This document shows positions 35,961-45,850 of a DNA stretch of 64,000 nucleotides, in pieces (position 1 is the stretch's first letter; the number at the start of each line of letters is the position of its first letter). Under the pieces are notes generated by a model. It was given only the letters and a program-made list of their open reading frames with translations, ran no database searches and was not told the origin of the DNA. Source of the DNA: Paraburkholderia sp. UYCP14C (GTDB taxonomy: Bacteria; Pseudomonadota; Gammaproteobacteria; Burkholderiales; Burkholderiaceae); NCBI RefSeq assembly GCF_004197395.1, contig NZ_SELS01000027.1, positions 1-64,000 of the forward strand, given 5' to 3'. Position numbers and translations under genes: made by a program.

Positions 35961-37067
35961 ATGATGCTTCCCTATCGACTCGAAGCCCGCACGACGCCCT
36001 CGCGCACGATGCAGCTCGCCGTGCCGCTGATCGCCGCGCTGCTGACGCTCGCGATCGGCTTCCTGATTTTCGGCCTGGTCGGCCGCGACCCGTTGCAGGC
36101 GATGCACGCGTTCTTCATCGAACCGCTGTCGAGCATCAACGGCTGGTCCGAGCTGCTGCTGAAGGCGTCGCCGTTGTGCCTGATCGGCCTTGGTCTCGCG
36201 ATCGGTTATCGCGCGAACGTGTGGAACATCGGCGCCGAAGGGCAGATGCTGCTCGGCGGCATCGCGGCGAGCGGCGTCGCGATCTATTTCGATCAGGCGA
36301 GCGGCTGGTGGATCCTGCCGACCATGATGCTCGCCGGCATCCTCGGCGGCATGGCGTGGGCCGCGATTCCCGCGTTTCTGAAGAGCCGCTTCAATACCAA
36401 CGAGATTCTCGTGAGCCTGATGCTCACGTACGTCGCGACGCAACTGCTGATCTACCTCGTCAGCGGCCCGTGGCGCGATCCGCAGGGCATGAACTTCCCG
36501 CTGTCGGAAATGTTCAGCGGCGACGCGCTGTTTCCGACGCTGTACGGCGACTGGCACTGGAAATTTTTGCGTGGCACGCGCCTGAACGCGTCCGTGTTCC
36601 TCACGCTGATCGCGATTCCGCTCGTCTGGCTGTTCATGCGCAAGAGCTTCGCGGGCTACCGGATGAACGTCGGCGGACTCGCGCCGCTGGCCGCGCGTTA
36701 CGCGGGTTTCTCCGACAAGAAAACCATCTGGACCGCGCTGCTCGTCAGCGGCGGTCTCGCGGGCCTCGCCGGCATGGGCGAGATCGCCGGTCCGATCGGC
36801 CAGTTGCAGGCGACGTGGTCGCCGGGCTACGGCTTCACCGCGATCATCGTCGTGTTCGTCGGGCGCTTGCATCCGCTTGGCATCGTGCTCGCGAGTCTGC
36901 TGATGGCGCTGCTGTATCTGGGCGGCGAAGCGGTGCAGACCTCGATGCAATTGCCGCAGGCGCTGTCGGGCGTATTCCAGGGCCTGCTGCTGTTCTGCCT
37001 GCTCGGCGCCGACCTGTTCGTGAACTACCGCGTGCGGCGCCGCTCGGCCGTGGCAGTGGGTCATTAA
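35961..37067 (+). CDS. BMP-type ABC importer permease 1
   Basis: A 368-aa inner-membrane permease with about nine segments, of the BPD_transp_2 family (as in RbsC and YufP). GLGLAIGYRANVWNIGAEGQ MLLGGIAASG is the family motif near residues 75-105. The second half includes GFTAIIVVFVGRLHPLGIVL. It is 92 bp after the ATPase gene and 27 bp before the second permease. Confidence 0.92.
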   Translation: MMLPYRLEARTTPSRTMQLAVPLIAALLTLAIGFLIFGLVGRDPLQAMHAFFIEPLSSINGWSELLLKASPLCLIGLGLAIGYRANVWNIGAEGQMLLGGIAASGVAIYFDQASGWWILPTMMLAGILGGMAWAAIPAFLKSRFNTNEILVSLMLTYVATQLLIYLVSGPWRDPQGMNFPLSEMFSGDALFPTLYGDWHWKFLRGTRLNASVFLTLIAIPLVWLFMRKSFAGYRMNVGGLAPLAARYAGFSDKKTIWTALLVSGGLAGLAGMGEIAGPIGQLQATWSPGYGFTAIIVVFVGRLHPLGIVLASLLMALLYLGGEAVQTSMQLPQALSGVFQGLLLFCLLGADLFVNYRVRRRSAVAVGH

Positions 37068-37094
37068 GTTTGCCAATCCGCTCCTAGATTCGAT

Positions 37095-38024
37095 ATGGAT
37101 ATCCAGCAAGCCAGCGCGCTCACGTCGAGCGCGATCACCGCGTCGATCCCGCTGATGTTCGCGGGCGCCGGCGAACTCGTCGCCGAGAAATCGGGCGTCC
37201 TCAACCTCGGCGTGGAAGGGATGATGCTGATGGGCGCCGTCAGCGGCTACGCGGTCACGTCGATCACCGGCAGCCCGTGGCTCGGCGTGCTCGCCGCGAT
37301 CGGCGCCGGTCTCGTGATGTCGCTGCTGTTCGCGTTCCTCACGCTGACGATGCTCGCCAACCAGGTCGCGACCGGTCTGTCGCTGACGATCTTCGGCATC
37401 GGTCTGTCCGCGTACGTCGGCAAGCCGTACACGTCGGCCGCGGTGCGCGCGACGATCGACACGTGGACGATTCCGGGCCTGTCGAAGATTCCGGTGCTCG
37501 GCCCGGCGCTGTTCACCCTCACGCCGCTCGATTACCTCGCGTTCCTGATGTTCGCGGTGATCGGCTGGTTCCTGTATCGCACGCGCGCGGGGCTCGTGCT
37601 GCGCTCGGTCGGCGAATCGCCGCAGGTCGCGCACTCGGTCGGCTTTCCGGTGGTCGGCGTGCGCTATGGCGCGGTCGCGTTCGGCGGCGGCATGGCGGGG
37701 CTCGCGGGCGGCTACTATTCGATCGTCAATCTGCACCTGTGGCAGGAGAACCTGACCTCGGGCCGCGGCTGGATCGCGCTCGCGCTCGTGGTGTTCGCGA
37801 CGTGGCGGCCCGGGCGCCTTTTGATCGGCTCGCTGCTGTTCGGCGCGGTGACGGGGCTGCAGTTTTACGCGCAGGCGATCGGCGTGCCGGTGCCGACGCA
37901 GTTCCTCGCGATGCTGCCGTACGTCGCGACGATCGTCGTGCTCGCGCTGATCTCGCGCAATCCGAACACGATTCGCCTGAATGCGCCCGCGTCGCTCGGC
38001 AAGCCGTTTTTCTCGGCGGGTTGA
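37095..38024 (+). CDS. BMP-type ABC importer permease 2
   Basis: A 309-aa partner permease with about nine segments. [29 protein letters not shown] is the typical motif, and [20 protein letters not shown] is the conserved C-terminal stretch. The two different permeases form the heterodimeric channel, as in YufP/YufQ. Confidence 0.92.
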   Translation: MDIQQASALTSSAITASIPLMFAGAGELVAEKSGVLNLGVEGMMLMGAVSGYAVTSITGSPWLGVLAAIGAGLVMSLLFAFLTLTMLANQVATGLSLTIFGIGLSAYVGKPYTSAAVRATIDTWTIPGLSKIPVLGPALFTLTPLDYLAFLMFAVIGWFLYRTRAGLVLRSVGESPQVAHSVGFPVVGVRYGAVAFGGGMAGLAGGYYSIVNLHLWQENLTSGRGWIALALVVFATWRPGRLLIGSLLFGAVTGLQFYAQAIGVPVPTQFLAMLPYVATIVVLALISRNPNTIRLNAPASLGKPFFSAG

Positions 38025-38088
38025 CGGCGACACGGGTTTTTTATCGATCCGCTCAATACTATTCGCTCATCACGACAGGGGATAAAAC

Positions 38089-39183
38089 ATGAAGAGAAGA
38101 AATCTGCTGACCGCTTTCGCGTGGGGCGCGGCGTCGCTCGCACTCGCCGCGCCGCTCGCGCAAACCGCGCAAGCCGCCGACGTGCCGGGCGTCGCGTTCG
38201 TCTATCTCGGCAATCCGGGCGATGCCGGCTGGACCTTCGCGCACGACCAGGGCTCGAAGGAAGCCGAAGCGAAGTTCGGCAACAGGATCAAGATCACGCG
38301 CGTCGAGAACGTGCCCGAATCGGCCGACTCCGAGCGCGTGTTCCGCGATCTCGCGAACAAGGGCAACAAGATCATCTTCGGCACGAGCTTCGGTTACCAG
38401 GACTTCCAGCTGAAGGTCGCGAAGGACTTCCCGGACACCGTGTTCCTGCACGCGACCGGTTACAAGAAGGCGCCGAACTTCGGCACCTACGACGTGCGCA
38501 TGTATCAGGGCGCGTATCTGGCCGGCGTCGCCGCGGGCTACGTGACGAAGAGCAACACGCTCGGCTTCGTCGCGTCGGTGCCGATTCCGGAGGTGGTGCG
38601 CAACATCAACGCGTTCACGCTCGGCGCGCGCTCGGTGAATCCGAAGGTGCACACGAAGGTGATCTGGATCAACAGCTGGTTCGATCCGGGCAAGGAAAAG
38701 CAGGCCGCCGAAACGCTGATCGGCCAGGGCGCCGACGTGCTGCTGCAGAACACCGATTCGAGCGCGACGCTCGCGACCGCGTCGGAGAAGCACGTGCACG
38801 CGTTCGGCTGGGATTCGGACATGAAGAAGTTCGGTCCTGATGCGCATCTCGGCTCGGTGGTCGCGCACTGGGGCGTGTACTACAGCGCGGTGATCCAGCA
38901 GGTGCTCGACGGCAAGTGGAAGAACGATCCGGTGTGGTGGGGCATTCCGCAGAAGGCCGTCAACCTCGAGGACCTGAACACCTCGGTGATTCCGGCCGAT
39001 GGGCAGAAGCAGGTCGCCGCCAGGCGCGACGAACTCGCGAGCGGCAAGCGCGACGTGTTCACGGGTCCGATCAAGGATCAGTCGGGCACGGTGAAGGTGC
39101 CCGACGGCAAGACGCTGACCGATGCGGAACTGCAGCGCCTGAACTGGTACGTGGAGGGTGTCGACGGGTCACTGCCGAAGTAA
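38089..39183 (+). CDS. BMP family substrate-binding protein
   Basis: A 364-aa periplasmic binding protein of the basic membrane protein (PnrA-like) family. The signal peptide MKRRNLLTAFAWGAASLALA...AQA is cut near residue 29-30 and has no lipobox cysteine. The mature protein starts VPGVAFVYLGNPGDAGWTFA HDQG, the family N-terminus, and contains IIFGTSFGYQDF and GAYLAGVAAGYVTKSNTLGF. Related proteins bind purine nucleosides. In this locus adenosine, guanosine or a purine base is the likely ligand. It ends the four-gene importer operon and is followed by a strong terminator. Confidence 0.92.
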   Translation: MKRRNLLTAFAWGAASLALAAPLAQTAQAADVPGVAFVYLGNPGDAGWTFAHDQGSKEAEAKFGNRIKITRVENVPESADSERVFRDLANKGNKIIFGTSFGYQDFQLKVAKDFPDTVFLHATGYKKAPNFGTYDVRMYQGAYLAGVAAGYVTKSNTLGFVASVPIPEVVRNINAFTLGARSVNPKVHTKVIWINSWFDPGKEKQAAETLIGQGADVLLQNTDSSATLATASEKHVHAFGWDSDMKKFGPDAHLGSVVAHWGVYYSAVIQQVLDGKWKNDPVWWGIPQKAVNLEDLNTSVIPADGQKQVAARRDELASGKRDVFTGPIKDQSGTVKVPDGKTLTDAELQRLNWYVEGVDGSLPK

Positions 39184-39240
39184 AGCGGGCCGTGACGCTC
39201 GCCCGTGGGGTCCGGCGCCGCGGGCAGCCTCCTGTTGAAA

Positions 39241-39284
39241 AAAAGCTGCGCCCAACCCGGCTTCGGGTTGGACGCAGCTTTTTT
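39241..39284 (+). terminator. Intrinsic terminator after the BMP importer operon
   Basis: AAAAGCTGCG-CCCAACCCGG, a cttc-type tetraloop region, then the matching GGGTTGGACGCAGC followed by six T. It is a strong hairpin with T-run and may also serve the convergent dodecin gene. Confidence 0.9.
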
Positions 39285-39332
39285 GTTTGCGGCTGCGCGC
39301 GATGGCGCGCAAGCGCATCGCGTAGCCGCCGC

Positions 39333-39542
39333 TCAGTCCTCGATGCGCAGGCCGACCTTCAGCGTGACCTGCCAGTACGCGACCTTGCCGTCCTCGATCT
39401 GGCCGCGCGTTTCCGTGACCTCGAACCAGTGCAGATTGCGCAGCGTCGCCGACGCTTTGGCAATCGCGGTGGTGATCGCGTCGTCGATCGATTTTTTCGA
39501 CGAGCCGGTCAGTTCGATCTTCTTGTAAACGTGCTCTGACAT
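39333..39542 (-). CDS. Dodecin family flavin-binding protein
   Basis: A 69-aa protein of the dodecin family, which forms hollow dodecamers that store flavins or bind Co[28 protein letters not shown] and [20 protein letters not shown] are characteristic; the Trp in NLHWFEV stacks on the flavin ring. AAGGAGAA about 6 nt before ATG 39542 sets the start, so the longer frame upstream is rejected. Confidence 0.93.
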   Translation of the reverse strand: MSEHVYKKIELTGSSKKSIDDAITTAIAKASATLRNLHWFEVTETRGQIEDGKVAYWQVTLKVGLRIED

Positions 39543-39822
39543 GAGTGTTCTCCTTGGTGTGCGCCGCGGGTCGGTGAAACGCTGCTCGGAAACGCGCATG
39601 GAAAAAAGTATAGGCAACGGTTCGCGCTGTCTGAGAGGCATATGCGTGCTCGCCGACGTCCGCGCCAGCGTCATCGGCTGCGTGGCGGATCGGATGTCGC
39701 CGCCCGAACCATCGACGCCGCACGCCGCATGCCCGGTATCGCGGGAGCTCACCGCCCGGGGCGGCCGTTATCATGTGCACGCAACATAATCCCTGCAATC
39801 TGATAGCCGACGAGGTTCGAAC

Positions 39823-40776
39823 GTGGAAACTGGTTTTTGCGGCCCCGGTCTGATGGGCGCGCCGATGATCCGGCACCTGTTGCGCGCGGGGCATACCGTG
39901 CATGTATGGAATCGCACGCGGGCCAAGGCCGAGGCCTTGCGGGCCGAGGGTGCGCACGTCGTCGATACGCCGCGTGAGCTGGCTGCGCGCTGCGACGCGG
40001 TGCTGCTGTGCGTCGCCGACGCGGCAGCGGTCGAACAGACCGTGTTCGGGCCGGGCGGGCTGCTCGATTGCGCTCCGGGGGGCGGCCGTCTGGCGGCGCA
40101 GCGGCTGCGCTGGATCGTCGATCATTCGAGCATTCCGCCCGCCGCGACGCGCGCGCTGGCGCGCCGCGTGGCGGATTTCGGCGAACCGGGCAACGCGGCC
40201 GGCGCAGCGGCGCACGAGCGTGCGACTTCGATAGGCTGGATCGACGCGCCGGTGTCGGGCGGCGTCGCCGGCGCCACGGCGGGCACGCTCGCGATCATGG
40301 CCGGCGGCGCGGCCAGCGATCTCGCCGCGGTGCGCCCCTTGCTCGACGCCTATGCCGCCCGCGTCACGCACATGGGCGAGGTCGGCGCGGGGCAAACCGC
40401 GAAGCTGTGCAATCAGGCGATCGTCACCGCGACCGTCGCCGCGATCGCCGAGGCGGTGAGCCTCGCGCAGCGCAGCGGCATCGACGCCGCGAAGCTGAGC
40501 GAGGCGCTCGCCGGCGGCTGGGCCGACTCGGTGCTGCTGCGGACCTTCGTGCCGCGCATGACGCAAAGCGGCCAGGCGCCGATCGGCGCGTTGCGCACGT
40601 TTCAGAAGGACGTCGACACGGTCGCGGCCACCGCCTACGAGACCGGCACGCCGATGCCGGTTGCGTCGACGGTCCAGCAATTGCTGCGACTGGGTGCCGC
40701 GATGGGGCTCGCCGATGCGGATTTTTCGGCCTTCATCGACATTTTGCAGACGCCGCGCGGCGGCTCGAACGGGTGA
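39823..40776 (+). CDS. NAD(P)-dependent beta-hydroxyacid dehydrogenase (GlxR/GarR-like)
   Basis: A 317-aa member of the 3-hydroxyisobutyrate/tartronate-semialdehyde reductase family. The start is GTG, giving an N-terminus METGFCGPGLMGAPMIRHLL with the Rossmann GxGxxG as GPGLMG. IDAPVSGGVAGATAGTLAIM is the substrate-binding block, and GQTAKLCNQAI carries the catalytic Lys. The protein is slightly longer than usual (about 295). Two residues of the first strand differ from the common VGFIGLG. Near a glyoxylate-forming pathway, a tartronate semialdehyde role is attractive but unproven. Confidence 0.85.
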   Translation: METGFCGPGLMGAPMIRHLLRAGHTVHVWNRTRAKAEALRAEGAHVVDTPRELAARCDAVLLCVADAAAVEQTVFGPGGLLDCAPGGGRLAAQRLRWIVDHSSIPPAATRALARRVADFGEPGNAAGAAAHERATSIGWIDAPVSGGVAGATAGTLAIMAGGAASDLAAVRPLLDAYAARVTHMGEVGAGQTAKLCNQAIVTATVAAIAEAVSLAQRSGIDAAKLSEALAGGWADSVLLRTFVPRMTQSGQAPIGALRTFQKDVDTVAATAYETGTPMPVASTVQQLLRLGAAMGLADADFSAFIDILQTPRGGSNG

Positions 40777-40869
40777 GGCGGGCCGCGCCGGACGAACTGT
40801 CGGGTTGAAATCTCTAAACCTGCTAAAATATTGGGTTTTTCGCCGATATCACATTCAAAGGGACGCGCC

Positions 40870-42462
40870 GTGCTGTCTACTGCCAATATCACCATGCAAT
40901 TCGGGCCGAAGCCCCTCTTCGAGAACATTTCGGTCAAATTCGGGGAAGGGAACCGCTATGGCCTGATCGGTGCGAACGGCTGCGGTAAATCCACTTTCAT
41001 GAAGATTCTCGGTTCGGATCTCGAGCCGAGCTCGGGCAACGTGATGCTCGAGCCGAACGTGCGTCTCGGCAAGCTGCGCCAGGACCAGTTCGCGTATGAA
41101 GACGTGCGCGTGCTCGACGTCGTGATGATGGGCCACACCGAAATGTGGGCCGCGATGACCGAGCGCGACGCGATCTACGCGAACCCCGAGGCGACCGACG
41201 ACGACTACATGCACGCGGCCGAGCTCGAAGCGAAGTTCGCCGAGTACGACGGCTACACGGCCGAAGCGCGCGCGGGCGAACTGCTGCTCGGCATCGGCAT
41301 CGCGATCGAAGACCACAACGGGCCGATGAGCAACGTGGCACCGGGCTGGAAGCTGCGCGTGCTGCTCGCGCAGGCGCTGTTCTCGAAGCCGGACGTGCTG
41401 CTGCTCGACGAGCCGACCAACAACCTGGACATCAACTCGATCCGTTGGCTGGAAGACGTGCTCAACCAGTACAACTCGACGATGATCATCATCTCGCACG
41501 ACCGGCACTTCCTGAACCAGGTGTGCACGCACATGGCCGACATGGACTACGGCACGCTGAAGGTCTACCCGGGCAACTACGACGACTACATGCTCGCCAG
41601 CACCCAGGCGCGCGAGCGTCAGCAGGCCGCCAACGCGAAGGCGAAGGAGCGCGTGGCCGATCTGCAGGACTTCGTGCGCCGCTTCTCGGCGAACAAGTCG
41701 AAGGCACGCCAGGCCACCAGCCGTCTGAAGATGATCGACAAGATCAAGATCGAGGAATTCAAGCCGTCGTCGCGTCAGAACCCGTTCATCCGCTTCGAGT
41801 TCGAGAAGAAGCTGCACAACATCGCGGTGGTCGCCGAGAGCATTTCGAAGAAATACGAGCGCTCGATCTTCAATAACTTCAGCATCAGCGTGCAACCGGG
41901 CGAGCGTATTGCGATCATCGGCGAGAACGGCGCGGGCAAGACCACGCTGCTGCGCTCGCTGCTCGGCAACCTGCAACTCGATCACGGCAAGGTGAAGTGG
42001 GCGGAAAACGCCAACATCGGCTATATGCCGCAGGACACGTACGAAGAGTTCCCGGGCGACGTCACGCTGATGGACTGGATCGACCAGTACCGCAAGGAAG
42101 GCGACGACGAGCAGATGGTGCGCGGCACGCTCGGCCGCCTGCTGTTCAACGCGGACGACATCCGCAAGTCGGTCAAGGTGCTGTCGGGCGGCGAGAAGGG
42201 CCGCATGATCTGGGGCAAGCTGATGCTCGGCCGCCACAATGTGCTGCTGATGGACGAGCCGACCAACCACATGGACATGGAGTCGATCGAGTCGCTGCAG
42301 ATCGCGCTGGACAAGTTCGAAGGCACGCTGATTTTCGTGTCGCACGACCGTGAGTTCGTCAGCGGCCTCGCGAACCGGATCATCGAAGTGAAGACCAACG
42401 GCACGCTGAACGACTTCGGCGGCAACTACGAGGACTTCCTGACGAGTCAGGGCGTGCAATAA
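40870..42462 (+). CDS. ybiT: ABC-F family ATPase, YbiT type
   Basis: A 530-aa soluble protein, the same length as E. coli YbiT. Two ABC domains are present. Domain 1 has Walker [10 protein letters not shown] and Walker [13 protein letters not shown]. Domain 2 has GENGAGKTT, signature LSGGEKGRM and [11 protein letters not shown]. The linker (about 240-320) contains the charged [20 protein letters not shown] segment of translational ABC-F proteins, which act at the ribosome. GTG 40870 is chosen because AAAGGGACG lies just upstream and MLSTANIT matches the family start. It is monocistronic and followed by a clear terminator. Confidence 0.92.
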   Translation: MLSTANITMQFGPKPLFENISVKFGEGNRYGLIGANGCGKSTFMKILGSDLEPSSGNVMLEPNVRLGKLRQDQFAYEDVRVLDVVMMGHTEMWAAMTERDAIYANPEATDDDYMHAAELEAKFAEYDGYTAEARAGELLLGIGIAIEDHNGPMSNVAPGWKLRVLLAQALFSKPDVLLLDEPTNNLDINSIRWLEDVLNQYNSTMIIISHDRHFLNQVCTHMADMDYGTLKVYPGNYDDYMLASTQARERQQAANAKAKERVADLQDFVRRFSANKSKARQATSRLKMIDKIKIEEFKPSSRQNPFIRFEFEKKLHNIAVVAESISKKYERSIFNNFSISVQPGERIAIIGENGAGKTTLLRSLLGNLQLDHGKVKWAENANIGYMPQDTYEEFPGDVTLMDWIDQYRKEGDDEQMVRGTLGRLLFNADDIRKSVKVLSGGEKGRMIWGKLMLGRHNVLLMDEPTNHMDMESIESLQIALDKFEGTLIFVSHDREFVSGLANRIIEVKTNGTLNDFGGNYEDFLTSQGVQ

Positions 42463-42498
42463 GCGCCGGGTCGTACCCAAGACCCGATGTACCCAGAT

Positions 42499-42533
42499 GG
42501 CCCACCCAGGTTCGTACCTTGGTGGGCTTTTTG
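42499..42533 (+). terminator. Intrinsic terminator after ybiT
   Basis: GCCCACC-AGG, a short loop, then CCTTGGTGGGC followed by TTTTTG. It lies 37 bp after the ybiT stop. Confidence 0.85.
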
Positions 42534-42563
42534 TTGTACCCAGTTCAAACGCGATCCAGACGC

Positions 42564-42671
42564 CTACTCGATCACCTTGCGGACGAAGATGAGGTAAGCG
42601 CACGTGCACGACACGCCAAGCAGAATGATCCAAAGCGGCGCCAGAGCAATCAGGATTTGCAGGCAGGACAT
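42564..42671 (-). CDS. Small single-pass membrane protein, 35 aa
   Basis: On the minus strand an ATG at 42671 is preceded by GGGGAA about 6 nt upstream. It encodes MSCLQILIALAPLWIILLGV then SCTCAYLIFVRKVIE and stops at TAG. Almost all of it is one or two hydrophobic segments, with a positive tail (RK) that would stay in the cytoplasm. Three cysteines (residues 3, 22, 24) stand out. It occupies the otherwise empty interval 42463-42818. It is not a family I recognise; conservation in related genomes would decide whether it is real. Confidence 0.45.
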   Translation of the reverse strand: MSCLQILIALAPLWIILLGVSCTCAYLIFVRKVIE

Positions 42672-42818
42672 ATCGGTTCCCCATTTCTTTAGCTGATGGG
42701 GTCACTCTACCGACCCGGCCGAACGCATACCTGAGACGGGCTGTCGCACTGAGGGGTGGATCGGTTGATCTGCGTCAAGGCACCGCGAACAGCGATCGAT
42801 GCCGGCTAAAACTAGCGA

Positions 42819-43595
42819 CTATCGCCGGTTCAGCGCAAGCCGTCGAATCACTTCGTCCAGCTTGCCCATCGGGCGAGCCTTCCGTTGAATCGTTCCGTTT
42901 GCAGGCCTCCCCGCTCTCGCCGTAGGGTGCCTCACGAGTTCGTGCGGTGGGTCCATCGCGTGACTTCGCAACGCGCTTTCCGCTTCCCGGCCAAGCGCAA
43001 CGAATCTCACGGATCGAGGGAATAGACTGATGAAGTCGGTCAGAATCTGGCCGGTCTCAAGTAGTTCGTGAGTCGACGGGCGGCGGTTGCTCTGGGCATC
43101 TTCGTGCGCGAACGGATGAAACGGGAACGCATTCCAAAGCGCAAACTCCGTCGGTCCGAATCCATTGGCGAGCATCGTCTGCCAGACGATTGACGCGGTT
43201 CTCTCATAGACACCGTATTCGCGGTCCGTCGTACGAGACAGCGCAGTTACGCAACTGGTGCGGGTTGCCGGACCCGGGAGGTAGTCCGGAAGCGAGCCGC
43301 GGTCCGGTCTCATGACGACGTCGTTGAGCTTTGCATCGTGGCCGAGCAGAATCCGCTCGGAGGTCATCGCGATGCCTGTGAAACGCCCGCCACGGCAGCT
43401 CAACGCTTCCGCAATCAGGATCACCTTAACGCTCGTCCGGCGGGCTTGCAGGTAGGCCGTAAGCTGTCTCTGGCGAATCAGCGGCGCATCGACGCCGGGC
43501 TGATCGCGCTCATCGGTCTCGGACCATGGATTGAACACGTTGGGCATTCGGCGCCATTCTGCGACGCGCTGAACGAAGTCCTTGGCGGTGGGCAT
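42819..43595 (-). CDS. Uracil-DNA glycosylase superfamily protein
   Basis: A 258-aa protein resembling atypical uracil-DNA glycosylases. VKVILIAEALSCRGGRFTGI AMTSERILLG (residues 57-86) is the motif-1 region, with Glu63 in place of the usual GQDPY. FALWNAFPFHPFAH includes the NAFPxHP strand. The C-terminal VRHPTARAGRP corresponds to the HPS loop. Enzymes of this group remove uracil or other damaged bases, and some have lost activity. It is divergent from nothing and lies alone on the minus strand, upstream of the 35-aa ORF. Confidence 0.75.
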   Translation of the reverse strand: MPTAKDFVQRVAEWRRMPNVFNPWSETDERDQPGVDAPLIRQRQLTAYLQARRTSVKVILIAEALSCRGGRFTGIAMTSERILLGHDAKLNDVVMRPDRGSLPDYLPGPATRTSCVTALSRTTDREYGVYERTASIVWQTMLANGFGPTEFALWNAFPFHPFAHEDAQSNRRPSTHELLETGQILTDFISLFPRSVRFVALGREAESALRSHAMDPPHELVRHPTARAGRPANGTIQRKARPMGKLDEVIRRLALNRR

Positions 43596-43685
43596 GGCGC
43601 CGAAGTTTTCGGAAGCGTTTTCGGAATCCCGGCATTCCTGGTGGTGGCGGGCGCCATCAACCCGCGATGCGCGTAACGAACAGAC

Positions 43686-43889
43686 TCACACCTTGTCGTT
43701 CTGAAATCGCATCGCCGTGCCTTCCTGTTCGATCCGGACCCAGATCGCGCGCTTTTCCTCGTCGCTGAGGAACACCCAGTTCGACACTTCGGTCGCGGTG
43801 CGGCCGCAGCCTTTGCAGACCTCGTCGAAGAGCGTGGAGCACACGCCGATGCACGGGCTATCGGGAAGATCGTGGAGATTCGAAGTCAT
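43686..43889 (-). CDS. DUF1289 domain-containing protein
   Basis: A 67-aa protein. SPCIGVCSTLFDEVCKGCGR TATEVSNWVFLSDEEKRAIW is the DUF1289 signature, with four cysteines (CxxxC...CxxC) that likely bind a metal or Fe-S cluster. ATG 43889 gives MTSNLHDLPDSPCIG, the usual short N-terminus. The family function is unknown; such genes often sit near oxidoreductases. Confidence 0.9.
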   Translation of the reverse strand: MTSNLHDLPDSPCIGVCSTLFDEVCKGCGRTATEVSNWVFLSDEEKRAIWVRIEQEGTAMRFQNDKV

Positions 43890-44014
43890 CGGAAACCTTG
43901 GGGCGGGGGGAGGCAAAGTCCCGCTATGTTAACCGATGCGCGACGCGCGCCTTGTACGCGGCGCTCGGCGTCATGCGAAGTTCACGATAGCCGCGCCGAC
44001 GTCTGTGGCTGCCG

Positions 44015-45316
44015 TCATGCCCCAGTCGCCAGTTGCCATAACAGCGCGGCATTGAGCGCAACGATGAAGGCCGCCGACAGCCACGACAGCATGAGCGGCA
44101 CACCGTGCACGCGCCAGCCGCGCATCAGCGTTGCATCGGACGCGCAGCGGATCAGCGGCACGACCGCGAGCGGCAATTGCAGGCTCAGCACGACCTGGCT
44201 CGCGACCAGCAACTGATTCGAGCCATGCTGGCCGAACATGCCCACCGCGAGCAGGGCCGGCCCGATCGCGAGCGCACGCGTGAGCAGCGCGCGTTTCCAG
44301 CGCGGCAACCGCAGCCGCAGGAAGCCCTCCATCACGGTCTGACCGGCCAGCGTGCCGGTGACGGTCGCGCTGAGTCCGCACGCGAGCAGCGCCGCCGCGA
44401 ACAGGATGCCGGCCCAGCGGCTGCCGACGAGCGGCGCGATCAGCCGATGCGCATCGGCCAGATCGGTGACGTCGCGATGGCCGCTCGCATAGAACACCGC
44501 GGCCGCCACGATCAGCAGCGCCGCGTTGATCACGAACGCGAAAGCAAGCGAGCCGAAGGTATCGATATTGACCACATGCAGCGCGGCCTTGATCTGCGCG
44601 TCGCTGCTGTCGGGCGCGTGATGCTTGACGAGTGCCGAATGCAGATACAGGTTGTGCGGCATGACCGTCGCGCCGACGATGCCCGCCGCAAGCCACAGCA
44701 TGCCCGCGCTTCTGATCAGCTCCAGACTCGGCGCGGTGCCGGCCAGCGCCGCGTGCCAGTCGGGCCGCGCGAGCGCGAGCTGCACGACGAAGCACAGCCC
44801 GACGAAGCCGATCAGCGCGGCGATCACGGCCTCGAGCCTACGGCCGCCTTTCTGCTGAAGCGCGAGCAGCGCGAACGTGCAGACCGCCGACATCAGCACG
44901 CCGACCGTCAGCGACACGCCGAGCAGCAACTGCAGCGCGACCGCACTGCCGACCACCTCGGCCACGTCGCAAGCGATGATCGCGACTTCGCTCGTCAGCC
45001 ACAGGAACAGCGTTGCGCGCCGGCCATTGCGCTCGCGGCACAGCTGCGCAAGATCGCGCCCGGTCACGACGCCGAGGCGCGACGACAGCCATTGCATCAG
45101 CATGCCCATCAGGCTCGACAGCAGCACGATGCCGAGCAGGCGATAGCCGTAGCCCGCGCCGGCGCCGAGCGCGGTCGCCCAGTTGCCCGGATCGATATAG
45201 CCGACCGCGATCAGCGCGCCGGCGCCGAGGTACGAGAACCAGTGCGCCGGACGCGTCGGCTCGCCCGGCAGACGCCGACGCCGGTTGGGACGCATCGCGA
45301 AAGGATTGGTGTTCAT
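44015..45316 (-). CDS. mntH: NRAMP family divalent metal transporter
   Basis: A 433-aa proton-coupled Mn2+/Fe2+ importer with about eleven membrane segments. The metal-binding segment 1 motif is IAVGYIDPGNWATALGAGAG (DPGN). Segment 6 has GIVGATVMPHNLYLHSALVK (MPHNLYLHS). Both hallmark motifs are intact. ATG 45316 (MNTNPFAMRPNRRRR) is chosen; the longer frame to 45700 adds a non-membrane leader of 128 residues without resemblance. No recognisable Mn riboswitch or MntR box was found in the upstream 534 bp. Confidence 0.93.
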   Translation of the reverse strand: MNTNPFAMRPNRRRRLPGEPTRPAHWFSYLGAGALIAVGYIDPGNWATALGAGAGYGYRLLGIVLLSSLMGMLMQWLSSRLGVVTGRDLAQLCRERNGRRATLFLWLTSEVAIIACDVAEVVGSAVALQLLLGVSLTVGVLMSAVCTFALLALQQKGGRRLEAVIAALIGFVGLCFVVQLALARPDWHAALAGTAPSLELIRSAGMLWLAAGIVGATVMPHNLYLHSALVKHHAPDSSDAQIKAALHVVNIDTFGSLAFAFVINAALLIVAAAVFYASGHRDVTDLADAHRLIAPLVGSRWAGILFAAALLACGLSATVTGTLAGQTVMEGFLRLRLPRWKRALLTRALAIGPALLAVGMFGQHGSNQLLVASQVVLSLQLPLAVVPLIRCASDATLMRGWRVHGVPLMLSWLSAAFIVALNAALLWQLATGA

Positions 45317-45850
45317 CGTGCCGGAGCTTCCGGGAAACGCATCCTGTTGCAAGGCACATGCCCATTGCACGCGCGCAGCGGTTGGCGGCCCGTCGCGCGA
45401 CGGCGTCGCGCAACACGCATCAAGAGACCATGATAGGAGCATTCGAGCCGTCGTGTCGGCGCCGCGGAACATGAAAGGTGCGCCGCATACCACCGCGGCC
45501 GTGCACCGGCAAGCACCGTAGGGCACCCGCGTGGGCCAGAGCCGCGCACCGCCCAGGTGCGAGCCGACGCCGACCTGACAAGCAGATAACAGCGACGCGA
45601 CGAAACCCCTGCGGCCTGTACACAGCGCGAATAAAGCACGGCCGCGGGCCGCGTATTTTTCGGTGGACACGCGCCGATAACCCGTTAAAATTGCGCCCAT
45701 TTTGCAAGGGTGCGGCCAGAGCCTGTACCGTTTGCGCGACAGCTCCGGGTTTTTTTTGGAGCGGGCAATAATTGGTGGTAGTTTTCGGGGTTTTCAGGGG
45801 GCCGTGCGCGCGAGGGCGCGGCTTGAGTGACGACGGGATCGGAGAACGGG
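45317..45850. other. Divergent intergenic region, mntH and potF
   Basis: About 530 bp without a supported gene. A GCTCC...GGAGC pair around an eight-T run (about 45743-45765) could fold weakly. GGAGAACGGG just before 45851 is the potF ribosome binding site. Promoters for both divergent genes are expected here. Confidence 0.4.

Noticed and set aside
35955-38033. 692-aa minus-strand frame opposite the ABC permeases
   Set aside because: Long antisense frame caused by codon bias; charged low-complexity product without homology signs.
45317-45660. Manganese riboswitch or MntR site before mntH
   Set aside because: No convincing match to either by eye.
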